This document shows positions 10,229 to 21,074 of a DNA stretch of 64,000 nt, in pieces. The position numbers and the translations under genes are program-made. Every line of letters begins with the position of its first letter. Position 1 is the first letter of the stretch. The stretch spans positions 297,375 to 361,374 of the forward strand of contig CM030943.1 of the NCBI GenBank assembly GCA_018136815.1. Direction: 5' to 3'. Source of the stretch: Isochrysis galbana (lineage: Eukaryota; Haptophyta; Isochrysidales; Isochrysidaceae). The notes beneath the pieces are model-generated. The model saw nothing but the letters and a program-made list of their open reading frames with translations, did not search any database and was not told where the DNA came from.

Positions 10229-11085
10229 TATACCAGCAGTATCTCGAGGCCATCGCCCTCCAACCTGTAAGTGGTTGTACACAAGCGTTCCATATCGAGC
10301 GCGAGAGCCAACTCGATCTGCAGGGTCGATTTCTTCGTGTGCATCACACTGTGCAAGCCCTGCGTGGTGGCACCTCCCACTCCTTGCATGGTGAGTTCAT
10401 GAACAAAGGCCTCGAGCTGACCGAAATGAAGAGCCAAGTCCTTCATGACTTCCCACCTTGACCACCACCTGGTTTTGGAGAAGCTTTTCATGGATTCGCC
10501 CACCATACTCTGCCAAAGGAGGCGAGCCGTCTGCGTGTGCGAGACTAGGGCCAGCCATGAGGTGAGAAACTCTTCGACCACTGCCAGCTGCAGGTGCTCG
10601 CCAGTGTGCTGCAGCGTGTGCGATGTGCAGAGCAGATCCATTTTGTTCACGCACAAGTTGGATAGCAAACGACAAGCGACACCGTTTGTCGCACAGCTGT
10701 CACGAGAGACACCCACAATCTGCTCCATATTCAAATCAAAATCCTTCATGAGGATCTTAGAGACCAGACGGAAGAGACCTGCGCCGTCCATATGTTTCGC
10801 CGTCGTTGACAGGGCTAGCAGGCGATGGCAGATGCACCCAAAGTCAGCTGGGACAAACCTGGCGCAGAGATTCACAGCTTCGCCGAGACGTGTCGTGCCG
10901 TCGAACGAGATGGTCATAAACTGATCTTCCAACTCACTCTTGATTAGATTGACCTCTTTCAGCAAGATCTTCGGAATGAACGCTTTCAAGTTGGAGCTCT
11001 CGGTGAGTGGGTGGCCGGCCAACTCGAACACAGGGCGGAGCTCATCCACCTTAGTGAGGGCTATCCCGCACCGCAGGAACGGGTA
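10229..11085 (-). pseudogene. hAT-like (DUF659-type) transposase fragment
   Basis: On the minus strand an open frame with no ATG start encodes a domain typical of hAT-derived transposases: the order CGIALTKVDELRPVFE, GHPLTESSNLKAFIPKIL, ISFDGTTRLGEA, KHMDGAGLF, a VSRDSCATN motif, LLCTSHTLQH and a distal TTYRLEGDGLEILL. The conserved aspartates and histidine expected of the family are visible, but the copy is broken. Upstream there is a stop near 11085, with a cysteine-containing segment (11090-11200) in another frame. Downstream the frame runs directly into the family A element at 10228. It is a remnant, not a working transposase. Confidence 0.8.
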
Positions 11086-11248
11086 CCGCCCTCGCGCTCA
11101 TGCGCGAGGGACCTGCCACAAGTGCGCGCACAAAGCTCGCCAAATGTGCCGGAGGTGAGAGGTGAACACGCCACACACCAGCACTCCAGATTTCGGATCA
11201 ACAGTTGGCGCGAGCGTGTGGGGCCGGGCCAGGCGGCTAAAAAGTTCC

Positions 11249-11890
11249 GTCCTACATTATAGGACCGCGTCCTACGATTTCGGTATATTTGTAGGACCCT
11301 GAGCTTGAAAGCCACACAACTTTCGAGAGTGAAGGATACGGACTTCCCACCAACTGAAGGATAGTCCCAACTCAGTCTTGAGATCCTTAGCTCCCACTAT
11401 GGCCAAGGCTGTAGACCTCGTCTTGACCGAGCTTTCGGCTCCAGAGTGAACTGAGTACTTCGGCCATCGGAGGCCACCGGGAGCGTCGAGAGTTTTGTTT
11501 TTGCCCCGCAAGAGGCAAAAGCAGCCAAAACTCGCATTGGGCTTCAAAACCAAGCTTGGTCTCCACTGAAGGTCGAAAAGAACCCATGCCAAAGAGCATT
11601 TCATCTCGTGGGAGCAAGTTCTAGGGAGCTCATCATGAGCCTCAAATCGTGTCCTCAGGTGTTTGCGGCAATTCGTAGGACAACGCCGTTTTTTGCCGGG
11701 AAGGCTTCCGCGAGTGGCAAATAACTCATTATGCTTTGATGAGAATGGTGTCTTGAGCCTCTATCTAAGAGGACTCAATGAGGGCAATGAGATGAACACA
11801 GAAACCAAATCCTAGCTCCCAATTCCTAGATTGAACCGTGTCTTCATAGTTCACAACGTCGTCCTACATTGTAGGACTCGTCCTATAAAG
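11249..11890. repeat. Segment bounded by palindromic GTCCTACA blocks
   Basis: GTCCTACATTATAGGAC near 11250 and GTCCTACATTGTAGGAC near 11860 are each palindromic and each is followed by a further GTCCTA. They bound about 640 bp of ordinary-looking sequence with no protein frame. This resembles the ends of a MITE-like element. I see no clear target duplication. Confidence 0.4.
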
Positions 11891-12962
11891 CTGGGTACCT
11901 TTATCCGCAGGAGGCTTTGAGGGGCTCAAGGCAGGTCTTGAATGGCCCGGTCGCGACCGGCCCGCCGCGCTGCATGGGCACTTGAGGAGTTGTACCTCCA
12001 GGAGTCCAAGCGAGCGCTTCTCGACGTCAATCGGGCCGTGGCCCTGGGCGTCGGGCCGGATCGAATCGAGGCATTCCTGCGGTGCGAGGTGCGAGGGGCC
12101 AGGATGGGTCAATACGAGTGTGTGCGACCCTTGAGCACCAGCGTGCTACCTACCCTTGACCACCCACCCTGCTCGCGAGAGCTCTAGGCTCTGCATGGCC
12201 ACCACCTCCAGGCCATTCTTCGGCCGATCGCGCGCGATCGGACGTCGCGGAAGCTCCGCGTTTCTAATAGTGATGCGCCCCACATTCACCATTCCGATTC
12301 CCTCCCGTGAGCGCCCGCCTGAATCTCCCAAAATAGCCCGCCACGCGCGGGGGAAGGGAGGGGGGTCCCTCACCCTCACCGACGCCATTGCCCTTCGTGG
12401 GGCGGGAGGGGGTCGTTCGGAGGGGGGAGGGAGTTGCCGGGGCAGGTAGGGGGTAGGGGGGGACCCTAAGGAATCCTTGGACACCCAGGGGAGGTGGAAA
12501 ATAGTGGTTAAAATGAGTGAGTGACCGGGCTACTTGCTTCTTGCACACTCCCTTCTTGAGATTGCCACAAGTATCACAACAAAGGAACAAAGGAACCCAT
12601 TCCCAAGGCACGGAACATGTTGACAAGAGCACACTAGATGGCATGCCTCAAGTGATGCGCGGCGAGCTCGCTCTCGCTCTCGAAGATCGTCGGCCTTGTC
12701 GCGGGCCTGCACAGTGTAGTTAGTGCCCTTTGTTTAGGCATCTCTGGGCGCGAGGGAGGCTTGGGCTTGGCCGTGGGAGCCATGGGGAACGTTGCGGGCC
12801 GCTTCACGAAGCGGGCCGTTCTACGAGGCTCATGCCTCTATTCTTTTGTCCGCGACGGAGACCGAGGGCGGAGGCGCCGCGGCCGCCGCGGCCGCCGGCG
12901 CCGCCTTCCTCGCCCCCTTCCCCCCCCCCCCCCCCCCCCCCCCTCTCCCACACCCGGCTCGG
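11891..12962. other. Intergenic stretch upstream of the SRR1-like gene
   Basis: An 81-codon plus-strand frame at 11942-12187 has no recognisable product. Bases 12840-12955 are GC-rich triplet repeats and a run of about 25 C, immediately before the SRR1 start codon. Confidence 0.4.
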
Positions 12963-13900
12963 ATGGCGCCAGACCATGAATCTGTGATGCGTGAGGGCGG
13001 GTTCACGATTGTGGGTCGGAGGGGCGGCCGACAGCGTGCGCCCACACATCGCCCGGTGGTCGTGCGAGCGCGATCCAACTCGTCCGTCACTGCAGCGGAG
13101 CTGGCGCCGCTCAGCGAGCGGGTCGATGCGGCTACTGCAGAACTCCGAGGCTCTGCCCTGATGGGCCGCCTGGTTGCTGCACTCGAACAGGTGGTAGAGC
13201 CACAATGTGACCGGCCTACGCCCACAGCGCTTTTCTGCTTGGGGCTCGGCAGCTTTGGGACCGTGGCAGCGCCGCGGTATCAACTTGCCATGGCCCTCCT
13301 GCTCCGAGAAGAGTTGGTAGCAAGGGCAGCGCCGCGAGCCATGAGCCACGCCTCTTTGGGCGGGGAGTGTGCAAACAATGCTTCCGGACATCGAGAAGCA
13401 GCCCCGTCTTTTCGGGGACGATCAACGCATGTGGACCTAGGACGATGCGCTGCTGAATTGCCGTTCTATGCCTACGACCCAGTGTTCGATTCTCTCGAGG
13501 TGGCTTTCCTTCGGTCGAAAGGCTGCGAAGTGCTCGAAGAGAATCTTGAGGGACGGTACGTGGCTTCTGCGAATCACGGGTGCACCCTCTTCTTCATGCC
13601 ACATTGTGGCCGCGAGCTGTACTCCAATTTGCTTCAAGCCAATTGGAGCACCGAGGGTCTCTCACGTTTGCTTGTCCTTGGCAACTCGTTGCATTCGTAC
13701 GCTGGCCGTCCAGGCACCGAGCGCGCGGCATCGTGGAGTGCTCTGTTCCGAGCACTGCCGATTCTGTTAGAGATTGGGGTGGGTGCAGCCGCAGGCGTCA
13801 CGTGCAGTAAGCGGCACGGGTTGAGTTCTTCGGCGTGTATAAAGACTGGCGATGCTGCTGAGCTATTTGCGAATGCCTTCAACAACATGTCTCTCCATGC
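12963..13900 (+). CDS. SRR1-like protein, C-terminus lost in assembly gap
   Basis: From ATG 12963 the product starts MAPDHESVMREGGFTIVGRR, close to the usual SRR1 start. It continues to the SRR1 domain: ALFCLGLGSFG, QLAMALLL, FYAYDPVFDSLEVAFLRSKG, then FFMPHCGRELYSNLLQANW, LLVLGNSLHSY and, just before the gap, FANAFNNMSLH. SRR1 proteins act in circadian and light signalling in plants and in heme or checkpoint-related control in fungi and animals. The biochemical activity is unsettled. The frame upstream of 12963 is low-complexity proline and alanine and is probably not translated. The rest of the gene lies within or beyond the 100 N. Confidence 0.85.
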
Positions 13901-14000
13901 NNNNNNNNNNNNNNNNNNNNNNNNNNNNNNNNNNNNNNNNNNNNNNNNNNNNNNNNNNNNNNNNNNNNNNNNNNNNNNNNNNNNNNNNNNNNNNNNNNNN
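13901..14000. other. Assembly gap of 100 N
   Basis: Exactly 100 N, the conventional placeholder for a gap of unknown size. Confidence 0.99.
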
Positions 14001-14638
14001 AAGGGATACAGCGGGAGGGCCATCCTAGCCTGGTCAAGCAAGAATGCAAAGTCGGCAGCGGTGCGCTGCCCGCCCATTCCTCCCTGCACGCACCCAAGTC
14101 TGCCTCCATACCTCACATTGCATTGCTCTCCCACACGCCCTGCAGTTTTTTCGCAACCTTCGTGTCCTGATCGCTGCTTTTCGCCCAGCGCACGGCCTCA
14201 ACGTCCGAGTGAAATGCAAGTGTCTTCTTGCATTCCTGTGCAGCATGAGGCGCGCATGCGTGCAATGTGACCGGCCGGCGGCCGACGCGCGCATAATGTG
14301 AAGGGACCCGCGTGCGTGAGGCGGTGTGAAGAGGGCGTGCGCTTGCATGGAGGGCGCGTGACTTGTCGATCCCGTTCAGGTAACGAAAGTTTTCGGAGTT
14401 GATTTCAAAAGAAATAGATGAGTAATTAGCGCCCGCGTGGAGTGCCCTCACCAGGGGGGGGGTAGTCACAACGGGGATGATAGAAGTCCCGCGCCTTTGG
14501 TGGGGAGGGGGGGGGGGGAGAGTAGAAGTCACAAGTGTCAGTCAGAGCGGGGACGGTAGAAGTCCCGCACCTTCACACCACGGAGCGCGCGTACCAAAGT
14601 TGATCATGATACCCAGGGTATAAACATGCAGTATAAGA
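14001..14638. other. Region after the gap, no firm gene
   Basis: A candidate 3' splice site (CCACACGCCCTGCAG near 14145) precedes an open plus-strand stretch to 14301, which could hold a last exon of the SRR1-like gene or nothing. Bases 14460-14575 contain two imperfect copies of GGTAGAAGTCCCGC with G runs. Confidence 0.35.
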
Positions 14639-15390
14639 TTAATTAATTTCTTAATAGTCTCACCGCACACGCGACCGTGCATCCTCTACTTTCTACTCAC
14701 GTAGGAAACTTTCTACACCCCCACTCCCCCGGCCCTTTCCCCCCCGCCATCAGGCGACTCCCCCCGTGCACTACTAGGGGGATAGGGGAAAAGGGCTTAG
14801 ATATGGTCGGTGGCCCGCGCCCCCCCCCGGCGATCCGTTCCCCCCTTCCTCCTATGCCTACCGGGCTGGCGGCGGCCTCGGTCCCGACTTATCCTGTAAA
14901 CAGGTGCGGGACTTACCTATTTTCCGGTGAGCGGAGCTCTCGCTCCGCCCACCCCCTTCTCCGCGCTCTCTCTCCCCTCTCCTGCAGGCACGCGCGATGG
15001 CGCGCCTGCGACAGGCCTGCAGCTGCCCCAGGCGACCCCTGGAGGCTCCTGGAGGCCAGCTCAGGGGGCAGAGGAGGCTGGGGCTGGGCCCTGGCCTCCC
15101 CTGCCTCTCCCTCGCTGGCGCTCCTGTGCCTCAGGGGTCCCCACTCTGCATCTGTCTGCCTGTCGAACAGGGGGGGAGGGGGGGTTGGAGCGATGGGCTG
15201 GCCACGACAGGCCAGGACGCGCGAGGCAGGCAAGTCTGCCAGTGAGAGAGTGGGTCAGCCGGGCAGTGGGCTCCTGGCAAGCCATCAGGCATGTCAGGAG
15301 CATGGGTGGTTCCTCCCCCATGGCAGGGGAGGAGTGGAGAGAGGGGGGGGCTCGTGCCCCCCCATGGGGCAACCAAGTATAAACTTAGTG
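14639..15390 (+). mobile_element. Short element with D-type 5' end and terminal hairpin, 15-bp target duplication
   Basis: The perfect repeat ACATGCAGTATAAGA at 14624-14638 and 15391-15405 flanks 752 bp. The left end begins TTAATTAATTTCTTAATAGTC and leads into the D module shared with 42439, 25395, 47505 and 54330. The middle is family A sequence in the orientation opposite to the 9471 copy's coordinates. The right end is the hairpin ACCAAGT-ATAA-ACTTAGT (15372-15389). An internal GTAAACAGG ... CTCTCCTGCAG pair could be a small intron within the leader. Non-coding; mobilisation by a LINE is inferred from the shared modules and the duplication length. Confidence 0.85.
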
Positions 15391-15399
15391 ACATGCAGT

Positions 15400-15710
15400 A
15401 TAAGAGAGATATCTTCACGAGGCACGTGTGATGAGTTGCAATCACCTATGTGCACGCCGTGCATGCGCACGGCGCGATGTGCATCGGTTCCCCCGCGGGG
15501 ACGCCGTGCGTGCGCATGCGGACTTTTCTCTGTCACACAACTACGTAAACATCCAATACAAGAGAGATTTCTCACGGGACCGTGTGTGATGAGTTGCAAT
15601 CACCCATGTGCACGCCGTGCACGCGCACAGCGCGATGTGCATCGGTTCCCCCCGCGGGATCGCCGTGCGTGCGCATAACAACTTTTTCTCCCTATGAAGG
15701 TGCACGCCGT
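15400..15710. repeat. Two tandem copies of a 158-bp repeat
   Basis: The blocks GAGAGAT...GTGATGAGTTGCAATCACC, GTGCACGCCGTGC, GCGATGTGCATCGGTTCCCC and GCCGTGCGTGCGCAT recur with a 158-bp period (15430 and 15588). A related inverted pair occurs at 42165-42320. The unit is rich in alternating purine-pyrimidine CGTGCGTGCGCA-type sequence and small palindromes. Confidence 0.8.
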
Positions 15711-15850
15711 GCGTTCACCCTTGAGTGATCCTCGCGCGCGCTTCTGCGGCGCGGCAGTGGTCGCGGCCCGTTGGCCGGCGCGGCGGGGGTGGCGGCAGGG
15801 GAGGAGGGGAGCGGCGCGCGCTCCATGACCCTATCATTACTGATAGTTGC
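15711..15850. mobile_element. Repeat end fragment with hairpin
   Basis: GC-rich fragment whose right end, GCGCGCGCTCCATGACC followed by CTATCA-TTAC-TGATAG (15831-15846), matches the LINE ORF-start region at 50960-51005. Confidence 0.6.
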
Positions 15851-16051
15851 CCGGCTCCCATTCTAACTCCCCACAAGTTAAAATGAGAAATGAGGAAAAA
15901 CCCATTGATTGAGGCGTGGGCGCCGAGCGAGCGGGGGGCGCGCGTGCGCTCGTCGAGCGAGCTGGCGAAGGCGCACGCGGGGCTGGTGCGCGCACGGCGC
16001 TGGCGGCCCTCGCCCTGTGGGGCCAGTCGCTGAGCCCGATCCGCTCGGTGG

Positions 16052-16573
16052 GTGCGGAGCAACGTCGCCTGTGCACGCACTGGATGCACGAGCGGTCGCG
16101 GCGCGGCAACTTTCAACTTTGGCGCCGGGCAGCTGCCCGTGCCGGAGACGCACCTGAAGCTGGTGGTCGGCTTCGGGTATCACCGGCGGTGGGAAGGGAT
16201 GCCGGAGGGCGTGCGGTTCCTTCCCCACGGGATGCGCGAGGACGAAGGGTACGGCCTGACGCTGGACGTGCACGTGCAGGAGACGTCGGGCAAGGAGTTG
16301 GCCAACTCGGCGATTGGCGGCGTGGCTCTGGCTCTGGACGCCGCCAATCGGCTTCCCCCATGGGTACGTGGAGTTGGGAGGCGACCGCAACCCCCTGTCC
16401 CTTGTGACTATGAGTGACCATAGATAGTGCATAGTGCTATTATTAATGAGGTAGAGGTGGAGCCGCTCATCAACGGCTTCCGTGAAGGCATCCATTCAAA
16501 GCTAAAAGATACTTGGGCGGCTGACCGTGAGCCAGCCTGGGATCCACATGAAACAGAGCACATCGTAAGTTAA
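16052..16573 (+). CDS. Candidate two-exon fragment of an unidentified gene
   Basis: Exon 16052-16363 and exon 16451-16573 join across an 87-bp GT-AG intron (CCATGG|GTACGT ... TTAATGAG|GTAGAG), in phase. The product reads through FNFGAGQLPVPETHLKLVVG, a GVRFLPHGMREDEGYGLTLD stretch and, across the splice, PPWVEVEPLINGFREGI to a stop after ETEHIVS. The amino-acid order looks protein-like, but I recognise no family. No ATG opens the first exon, and sequence upstream is frame-broken, so this is either an internal part of a gene or a remnant. Confidence 0.4.
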
Positions 16574-16944
16574 CTGATGATCACGATTTGACTAGTGAAT
16601 GGAATCGAATAGTCCATCAGCCATCAGAGAAAGCATATGCATGTGCACAACACATAATGGCACCATAGAAATTCCGCATCGAGGCGATGCTCAAGGTGCA
16701 CACACACTTGAGTAAACTCAACAGTCCGATAGGGAACCCGGTGTGGGCAGATGAACACAAAATGACGACACACATAGTGTTAAGTTGTGCGAAATGAAAT
16801 TCATGAGCAGCAAGAAATTACAACTGGTCGGAGAGCGACGAGACAGGGAAAAGTAGGGCACTATCCGGCAACACAACATATGGTGAACATGAATGCGTTG
16901 AAAATGCGAGTTCGGATCGGCGGAAGCCATCGAAAATGCATCAC

Positions 16945-17448
16945 TCACCATGGGACAGCAGCCAACCTGTTCTGATCTGCAAATGCGTTTTGTCGGCATA
17001 CGAGTGGTGGCATCTCACTGAGCCACTCAGCCTCCACCTCGGCTGTGCTTTGCCTGCGGTGAATGCGAGGCGCGGCAAAAGCTTCGGGGTGATCGTCCTC
17101 GTCACCAGCGAGATCACCAATCACTGTAATAGACCGGTAAACAGGTGGCCCCTCAAAGTCATCAAAAGCAAGCGCACGATCGAATGAGCCAGCTAGCTCA
17201 ACGCTTGCCGCCAGCTCGTCGCGCTCCCAAGCTGCTGCTCGGATATCCAGCTCCTCGTTGTCATCGTGGATAGTCCAGCCCCGGCCCTCGTCCTCCTCAT
17301 GATCTACATCGCTCGCAACACTGACGCGAGAATTGAAGTCCTCTCGCAGCCCCCGAATCCACTCATTGTGCTGGTGGAAGGAGCGTGAGGCGTCGATGTC
17401 GTGCGCGTTGGCATCGTGGGCAGAGACGCGATAGTGATCCATGCCCAT
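16945..17448 (-). CDS. Hypothetical acidic protein, about 167 residues
   Basis: ATG at 17448 (MGMDHYRVSAHDANAHD) follows a pyrimidine-rich leader. The product is rich in aspartate, glutamate and histidine, with SRVSVASDVDHEEDEGRGWT near the middle, ELDIRAAAWERDELAASVEL, and a YRSITVIGDLAG stretch in the C-terminal half. It has no domain I recognise. The last codons overlap a strong donor-like CCATG|GTGAGT at about 16946, so the true C-terminus may lie in a further exon. One candidate acceptor (CTCTCCGACCAG near 16826) adds about 35 residues before a stop. Confidence 0.5.
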   Translation of the reverse strand: MGMDHYRVSAHDANAHDIDASRSFHQHNEWIRGLREDFNSRVSVASDVDHEEDEGRGWTIHDDNEELDIRAAAWERDELAASVELAGSFDRALAFDDFEGPPVYRSITVIGDLAGDEDDHPEAFAAPRIHRRQSTAEVEAEWLSEMPPLVCRQNAFADQNRLAAVPW

Positions 17449-17673
17449 GTCGCCGTCTTGTGGATGAAGCGAAAACGTTGCGAAGGGGGGAGGGGGCGAG
17501 AGAGGCCGTGGGAAGAGAAAGGGGGGAAGGCGAGGAAGGTGCGTGAGGAGGGCCTTGCAGGGGAGAAAGGCGGAGAGGAGAGGGGCGCGGGGGAGCGCCG
17601 GGGGGGTGGGGGGGGGGCGCGGAAGGTGGGTGGGTTCTGGGCGGGCGGGCAGCCGCGGGGGAACGGGTGTCAC

Positions 17674-18960
17674 GACCTTAATGGAGCCTAGAAGGTTCTA
17701 CACGACCCCCCCCCCCCCCTCCCCCCCCCCCCGGCACGAGGTCAGCCAACGACTGTTTTCTCGAATCTCCCGGACAAAAGAGAGCAACCGATGGCCGCCC
17801 CGCCCTCCGCCGCTTCCGCCGCCGCCGCCGTCCCCCTCGTCGGCGGCGCTCGCTCCTCTCTCCCTGTGGTGGCTCTTCTCCTCGCCTCGTCGCCTCGTCG
17901 CGACCGGGACCGGGCCTTGCGGCGACACATATCATTCTCCCATCCATCTGATACCCAACTGACCGCAACGCGCACATGCTGCCTGCACGTCCGCACGTCC
18001 GCCTGACGCTAAAGACTCTAGGAATGCCGCTACTCCTACTCGTGTGCTACTAGACTACTCCCCACTCACAACTTCGTCGCCCTCGCCCCTCACTCATTCC
18101 CCGTTCCCTTTCCGCATCCGCCCCTCATTCCTTTGTCTTCGTATGATGGGTATGCCCCATATGATATGCCGTAGGAGTATGCGCTACTTTGGGCCATGCC
18201 GGGGGAGGGGGCTGGGACGGACCCCTTGGAAAAAAGCCTTCTTTGAAGATGCCGGCTATGTACTATGTATGGCCACTAGCTACTAGTACTAGAAGGGCGA
18301 ACCAAGAGGGTTTTTATTAGGGGTAAAAATACCGTCTACCGTCTCAGAGTTTTTAAATTCATCTTCTTAATTTTCCAAACCCCGCTAGACGGACATGCTT
18401 GACTGTAGTAGGGACAAAAAGAGCACATGGGGAGCACAAACAGCACACCCCAAAGTGATGCCCCCCTCACAGGATCATCAGGTTCAGGAGACCATGAAAC
18501 TCATTGGCTGCGTCCTCCTCCTCCTCATTGCGCGCGCCTCGCGCGCGCGAGGCACGGTCGGGGTTAGGGTTGGGGTTGAACATGGGGATTGAGGAGAGGA
18601 AGGAAGGGGTGGAGCGGGAGCGCGGGAGCGCGCGGCCGGAGAAGAGGGTGGAGCGTCGCAGCGTCGCGCAAGTGGCGCAGGGAGAGGCCCCCCACCGGTA
18701 TCACTGTTTTTTGGACTGTTTTTGGCTGTGTTTCTATGAAAGCCAAAAACAGCCTGTTTTTGCTGTGTTAGGAAACCTTCTGGCTGTGTTTCCCACCTAG
18801 GATCCCTTCTTTCGCCGCTACGCGGCAGGGTGTGGGTGTGGATGGCATTTTACCCACCCGAACATGAGGCTACCTGTAATTAGTATGAATCGTCAGTAAA
18901 GTAGGAATAAACGACGCGAGGCGGCAGCGAGAGAGCACGGAGAGCGTGGCGCGCCGGGCG
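17674..18960. other. Intergenic stretch with C run and short inverted repeats
   Basis: A C-rich run spans 17706-17732. Bases 18705-18795 contain repeated TTTTTGGCTGTGTTTC words and their inverted counterpart GAAAGCCAAAAACAG. A related TTTTTGGCTG repeat occurs at 30145. No gene is supported. Confidence 0.5.
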
Positions 18961-18963
18961 CTG

Positions 18964-19167
18964 ATGCCGGCGTTCTTCGGTGTTTTGTCATGGCGGCTAC
19001 TTCTCATCGGGCTGTGCGCTCGAGCACTGGGGGAGGTCAGATTTGACGCGGTACAATCCACCCGCGGCATTCAGCACTCGAAGATCCAGCCTATTCTTTC
19101 TGACGATTTTGTTGTCGCTTGCATCATGATCATGTTCCTTTTGTTGTTTTGCTTTGGGAAGCAATAG
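18964..19167 (+). CDS. Possible small secreted or membrane peptide, 67 residues
   Basis: ATG at 18964 gives MPAFFGVLSWRLLLIGLCAR, which reads like a signal peptide. A short hydrophilic middle and a second hydrophobic segment (VVACIMIMFLLLFCF) near the C-terminus follow. Two hydrophobic segments in so short a frame may be chance. It could also be the first exon of a larger gene. No family is recognised. Confidence 0.25.
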   Translation: MPAFFGVLSWRLLLIGLCARALGEVRFDAVQSTRGIQHSKIQPILSDDFVVACIMIMFLLLFCFGKQ

Positions 19168-19888
19168 GCAACCCCAGGGCCATGGAATGCATCGTCTGGT
19201 AAGAGCTGCCAGCAGTTCTCATCCGAGATGTCAATGTTCCACATCTAGATCAGCAGTACCATGTTGCACACTGTTGTGCATGAGACGTCTTCGCCTGTCC
19301 TACAGGTGTCAAACCTATCATCCTCAGTGGCGAGAGGCCTCCCACAATCCTTGCATTGAGTAGAGTGTGCGCAATGGCCCTGTGAGTAGACTCGCAGCTA
19401 GGGGAATCGTCCCGTTCTCCCCCGTCCTCCATCTTCCCCCCTCGTCTCCCTCTTTCGTTCCTCGCTCCCTCCCCCTCGCTCCCTCCCCCTCGCTCCCTCC
19501 CCCTCCCCCTTTCTTCATTCTCACCTCTTTCACTGACTCACTCTCTCTCCCTCGTATGACGAAGATAGAGGGAGGTTGAGAAAGGGATAGAGATCAGAGA
19601 GGAACGATAAAACATCAACTATGAGACATGGAGTGTCAAAGGAAGCAGTGTGAAAACAGACGACACTATCTAGGATGATGATGATCAGCTGATGGCCCCG
19701 CGTAGAAATCTCAGCCCATCTTGACCAATCCCCTACGCACTGCTGTCGCTTCACTGGATCGTAGGGACACAAGGACCACCCTCAATGTTCATGAGCCAAA
19801 ATGCAATGAGATTGCGAGGGGGTGAACAAAGAGTGAATCCCAACACCAAGGGCAAAAGGTTGATTGCTAGTACAAGTACTCGCTACTA
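19168..19888. repeat. Spacer with a CGCTCCCTCCCC microsatellite
   Basis: About four tandem copies of a 12-base CT-rich unit lie at 19460-19510. The rest shows no gene. Confidence 0.6.
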
Positions 19889-20475
19889 GAGGTGGGGGAG
19901 GCTGGGTGAAAAAAAAATCAGGCAGATCGGGAGGCCCAATTTTTTTATCATGAGACGGGGGGAAGATTTCCCCCTCCTCTCTCCCCTCGCGAATCCGAAT
20001 CCGAGGCCGAGCGATGGCGACCGACCCGCCTGACAGGCCGACCTTTGCCGCGAGCCAGCGAGCAGAGGGCGGCGGCGATCGGTCGCACTTGTGCCCGTGG
20101 AGTTCGATCCCAATGGTCACCGGGCACCGGAAGACAGCCTCACTAGTCGTTCGCGCCATCACATTCTGCCATTTTTTTTCATTTACCTGCCCACGCCACA
20201 TGGCCCCCTGCCCTGCCACACACCACACACCCACACACCACTTCCAGCCCCAGCCTGAGGAGGATGACGCCGAGCTGCCTACGCGCTCCTACGCGCAGAA
20301 ACCCATCCACACTATCGGTACGCCTCCTCCCAGCCCCTGTGGCTACCCACCCGCGCGCTCGGGAATCGTGGCGAGCATTGCCACACAGCCCTCTCCACGC
20401 GCTGTGCTGCCACATGTGCTGCCACCGCAGGGCCTCATGTGCCATCTACCGATGCGGTCACCAAGTGCATCGTGT
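19889..20475. repeat. Family G segment copy 1 with conserved open frame
   Basis: About 580 bp shared with 33668-34230. Both copies begin TAGAGGTGGGGGAG, followed by a run of A. They share CCGAATCCGAGGC before an ATG (20014 here). The plus-strand frame starts MATDPPDRPTFAA in both and ends in a well-conserved block (FQPQPEEDD, PTRSYAQ, ARSGIVASIA, CHLP). The middle of the frame differs, but the reading frame is regained. The minus strand is also open over the distal half, so coding direction is not proved. Function unknown. Confidence 0.5.
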
Positions 20476-20545
20476 GCAGAGACCTCAATATAAACATACA
20501 AAGGTTAGAATGAGCATCCACGATGCATGAGATGGATGTGTCCAT
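20476..20545. repeat. Shared TATA-like block, copy 1
   Basis: GCAGAGACCTCAATATAAAC followed by AGGTTAGAATGAGCATCC and a GATGCATGAGATGGATGT block is repeated in inverted orientation at 61083-61150. Confidence 0.6.
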
Positions 20546-20559
20546 AATACTCCCCCCTC

Positions 20560-21074
20560 CCCTCCCTCCTCCCTCTTCCTCCTTTCTTCCCCGCCGCTCG
20601 GGCCCATGGCGCGCGCCTGCGACCCACCTTCCACATTCAGGTCCCCAGCCAGGTGGCCTGCAGGGGCATGGGAGCACAGCTCAGGTGGCAGGTGAGGCTG
20701 GGCCCTGGCCCCTCCTGCCTCTCCCTCGCTGGCTCTCTCGCCCCTGAAGGTCGACTGGAGCTGGCTGGGGGGTCCTGATCAGGGGGCCCAGGTGGAGGCG
20801 AGGGGGCGAGGGGGTGGTCAGAGAGATGGGGCAGATGGGCCGGTCGCCGGTCAGCGTCAGCGTATCAGCGTGGGCTGGGGCGTGGGTTGCTATGCCCAAG
20901 TCTCAGGGAGAGTCTGAGTAGATGGGGTGAGTCCCCCCTGCCTGCCAAGTGGCGGCACTGGGGGGTGCGATGGTTCTCGCCCCCCATGAAGGGAGTCGAG
21001 AGAGTGGGGAGGGGGGGGGGGCGCGAGGCCCCCCTCCATGGTCCATGGCGATCAATCATACTACCAAGATTAAT
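20560..21074 (+). mobile_element. Family A element, copy with divergent hairpin
   Basis: Shares the GGCGCGCGCCTGCGAC-like start, CAGGTGAGGCTGGGCCCTGG, CTCCCTCGCTGGC and TCGACTGGAGCTGGCTGGGG blocks with the other copies, in the same orientation as 14639-15390. The right end is a longer-looped version of the hairpin (ATCAATC ... GATTAAT, 21051-21074). Confidence 0.7.

Noticed and set aside
14677-15678. A 333-codon open frame through the short element at 14639-15390 and similar long frames at 42595-43188, 9444-9875 and 35065-35658
   Set aside because: The same DNA blocks are read in different frames in different copies, all three frames are often open because the DNA is GC-rich, and no domain is seen. 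Treated as non-coding repeat.
15878-16495. Minus-strand 205-codon frame
   Set aside because: Rich in histidine and arginine without pattern; the plus strand gives a better, splice-compatible reading.
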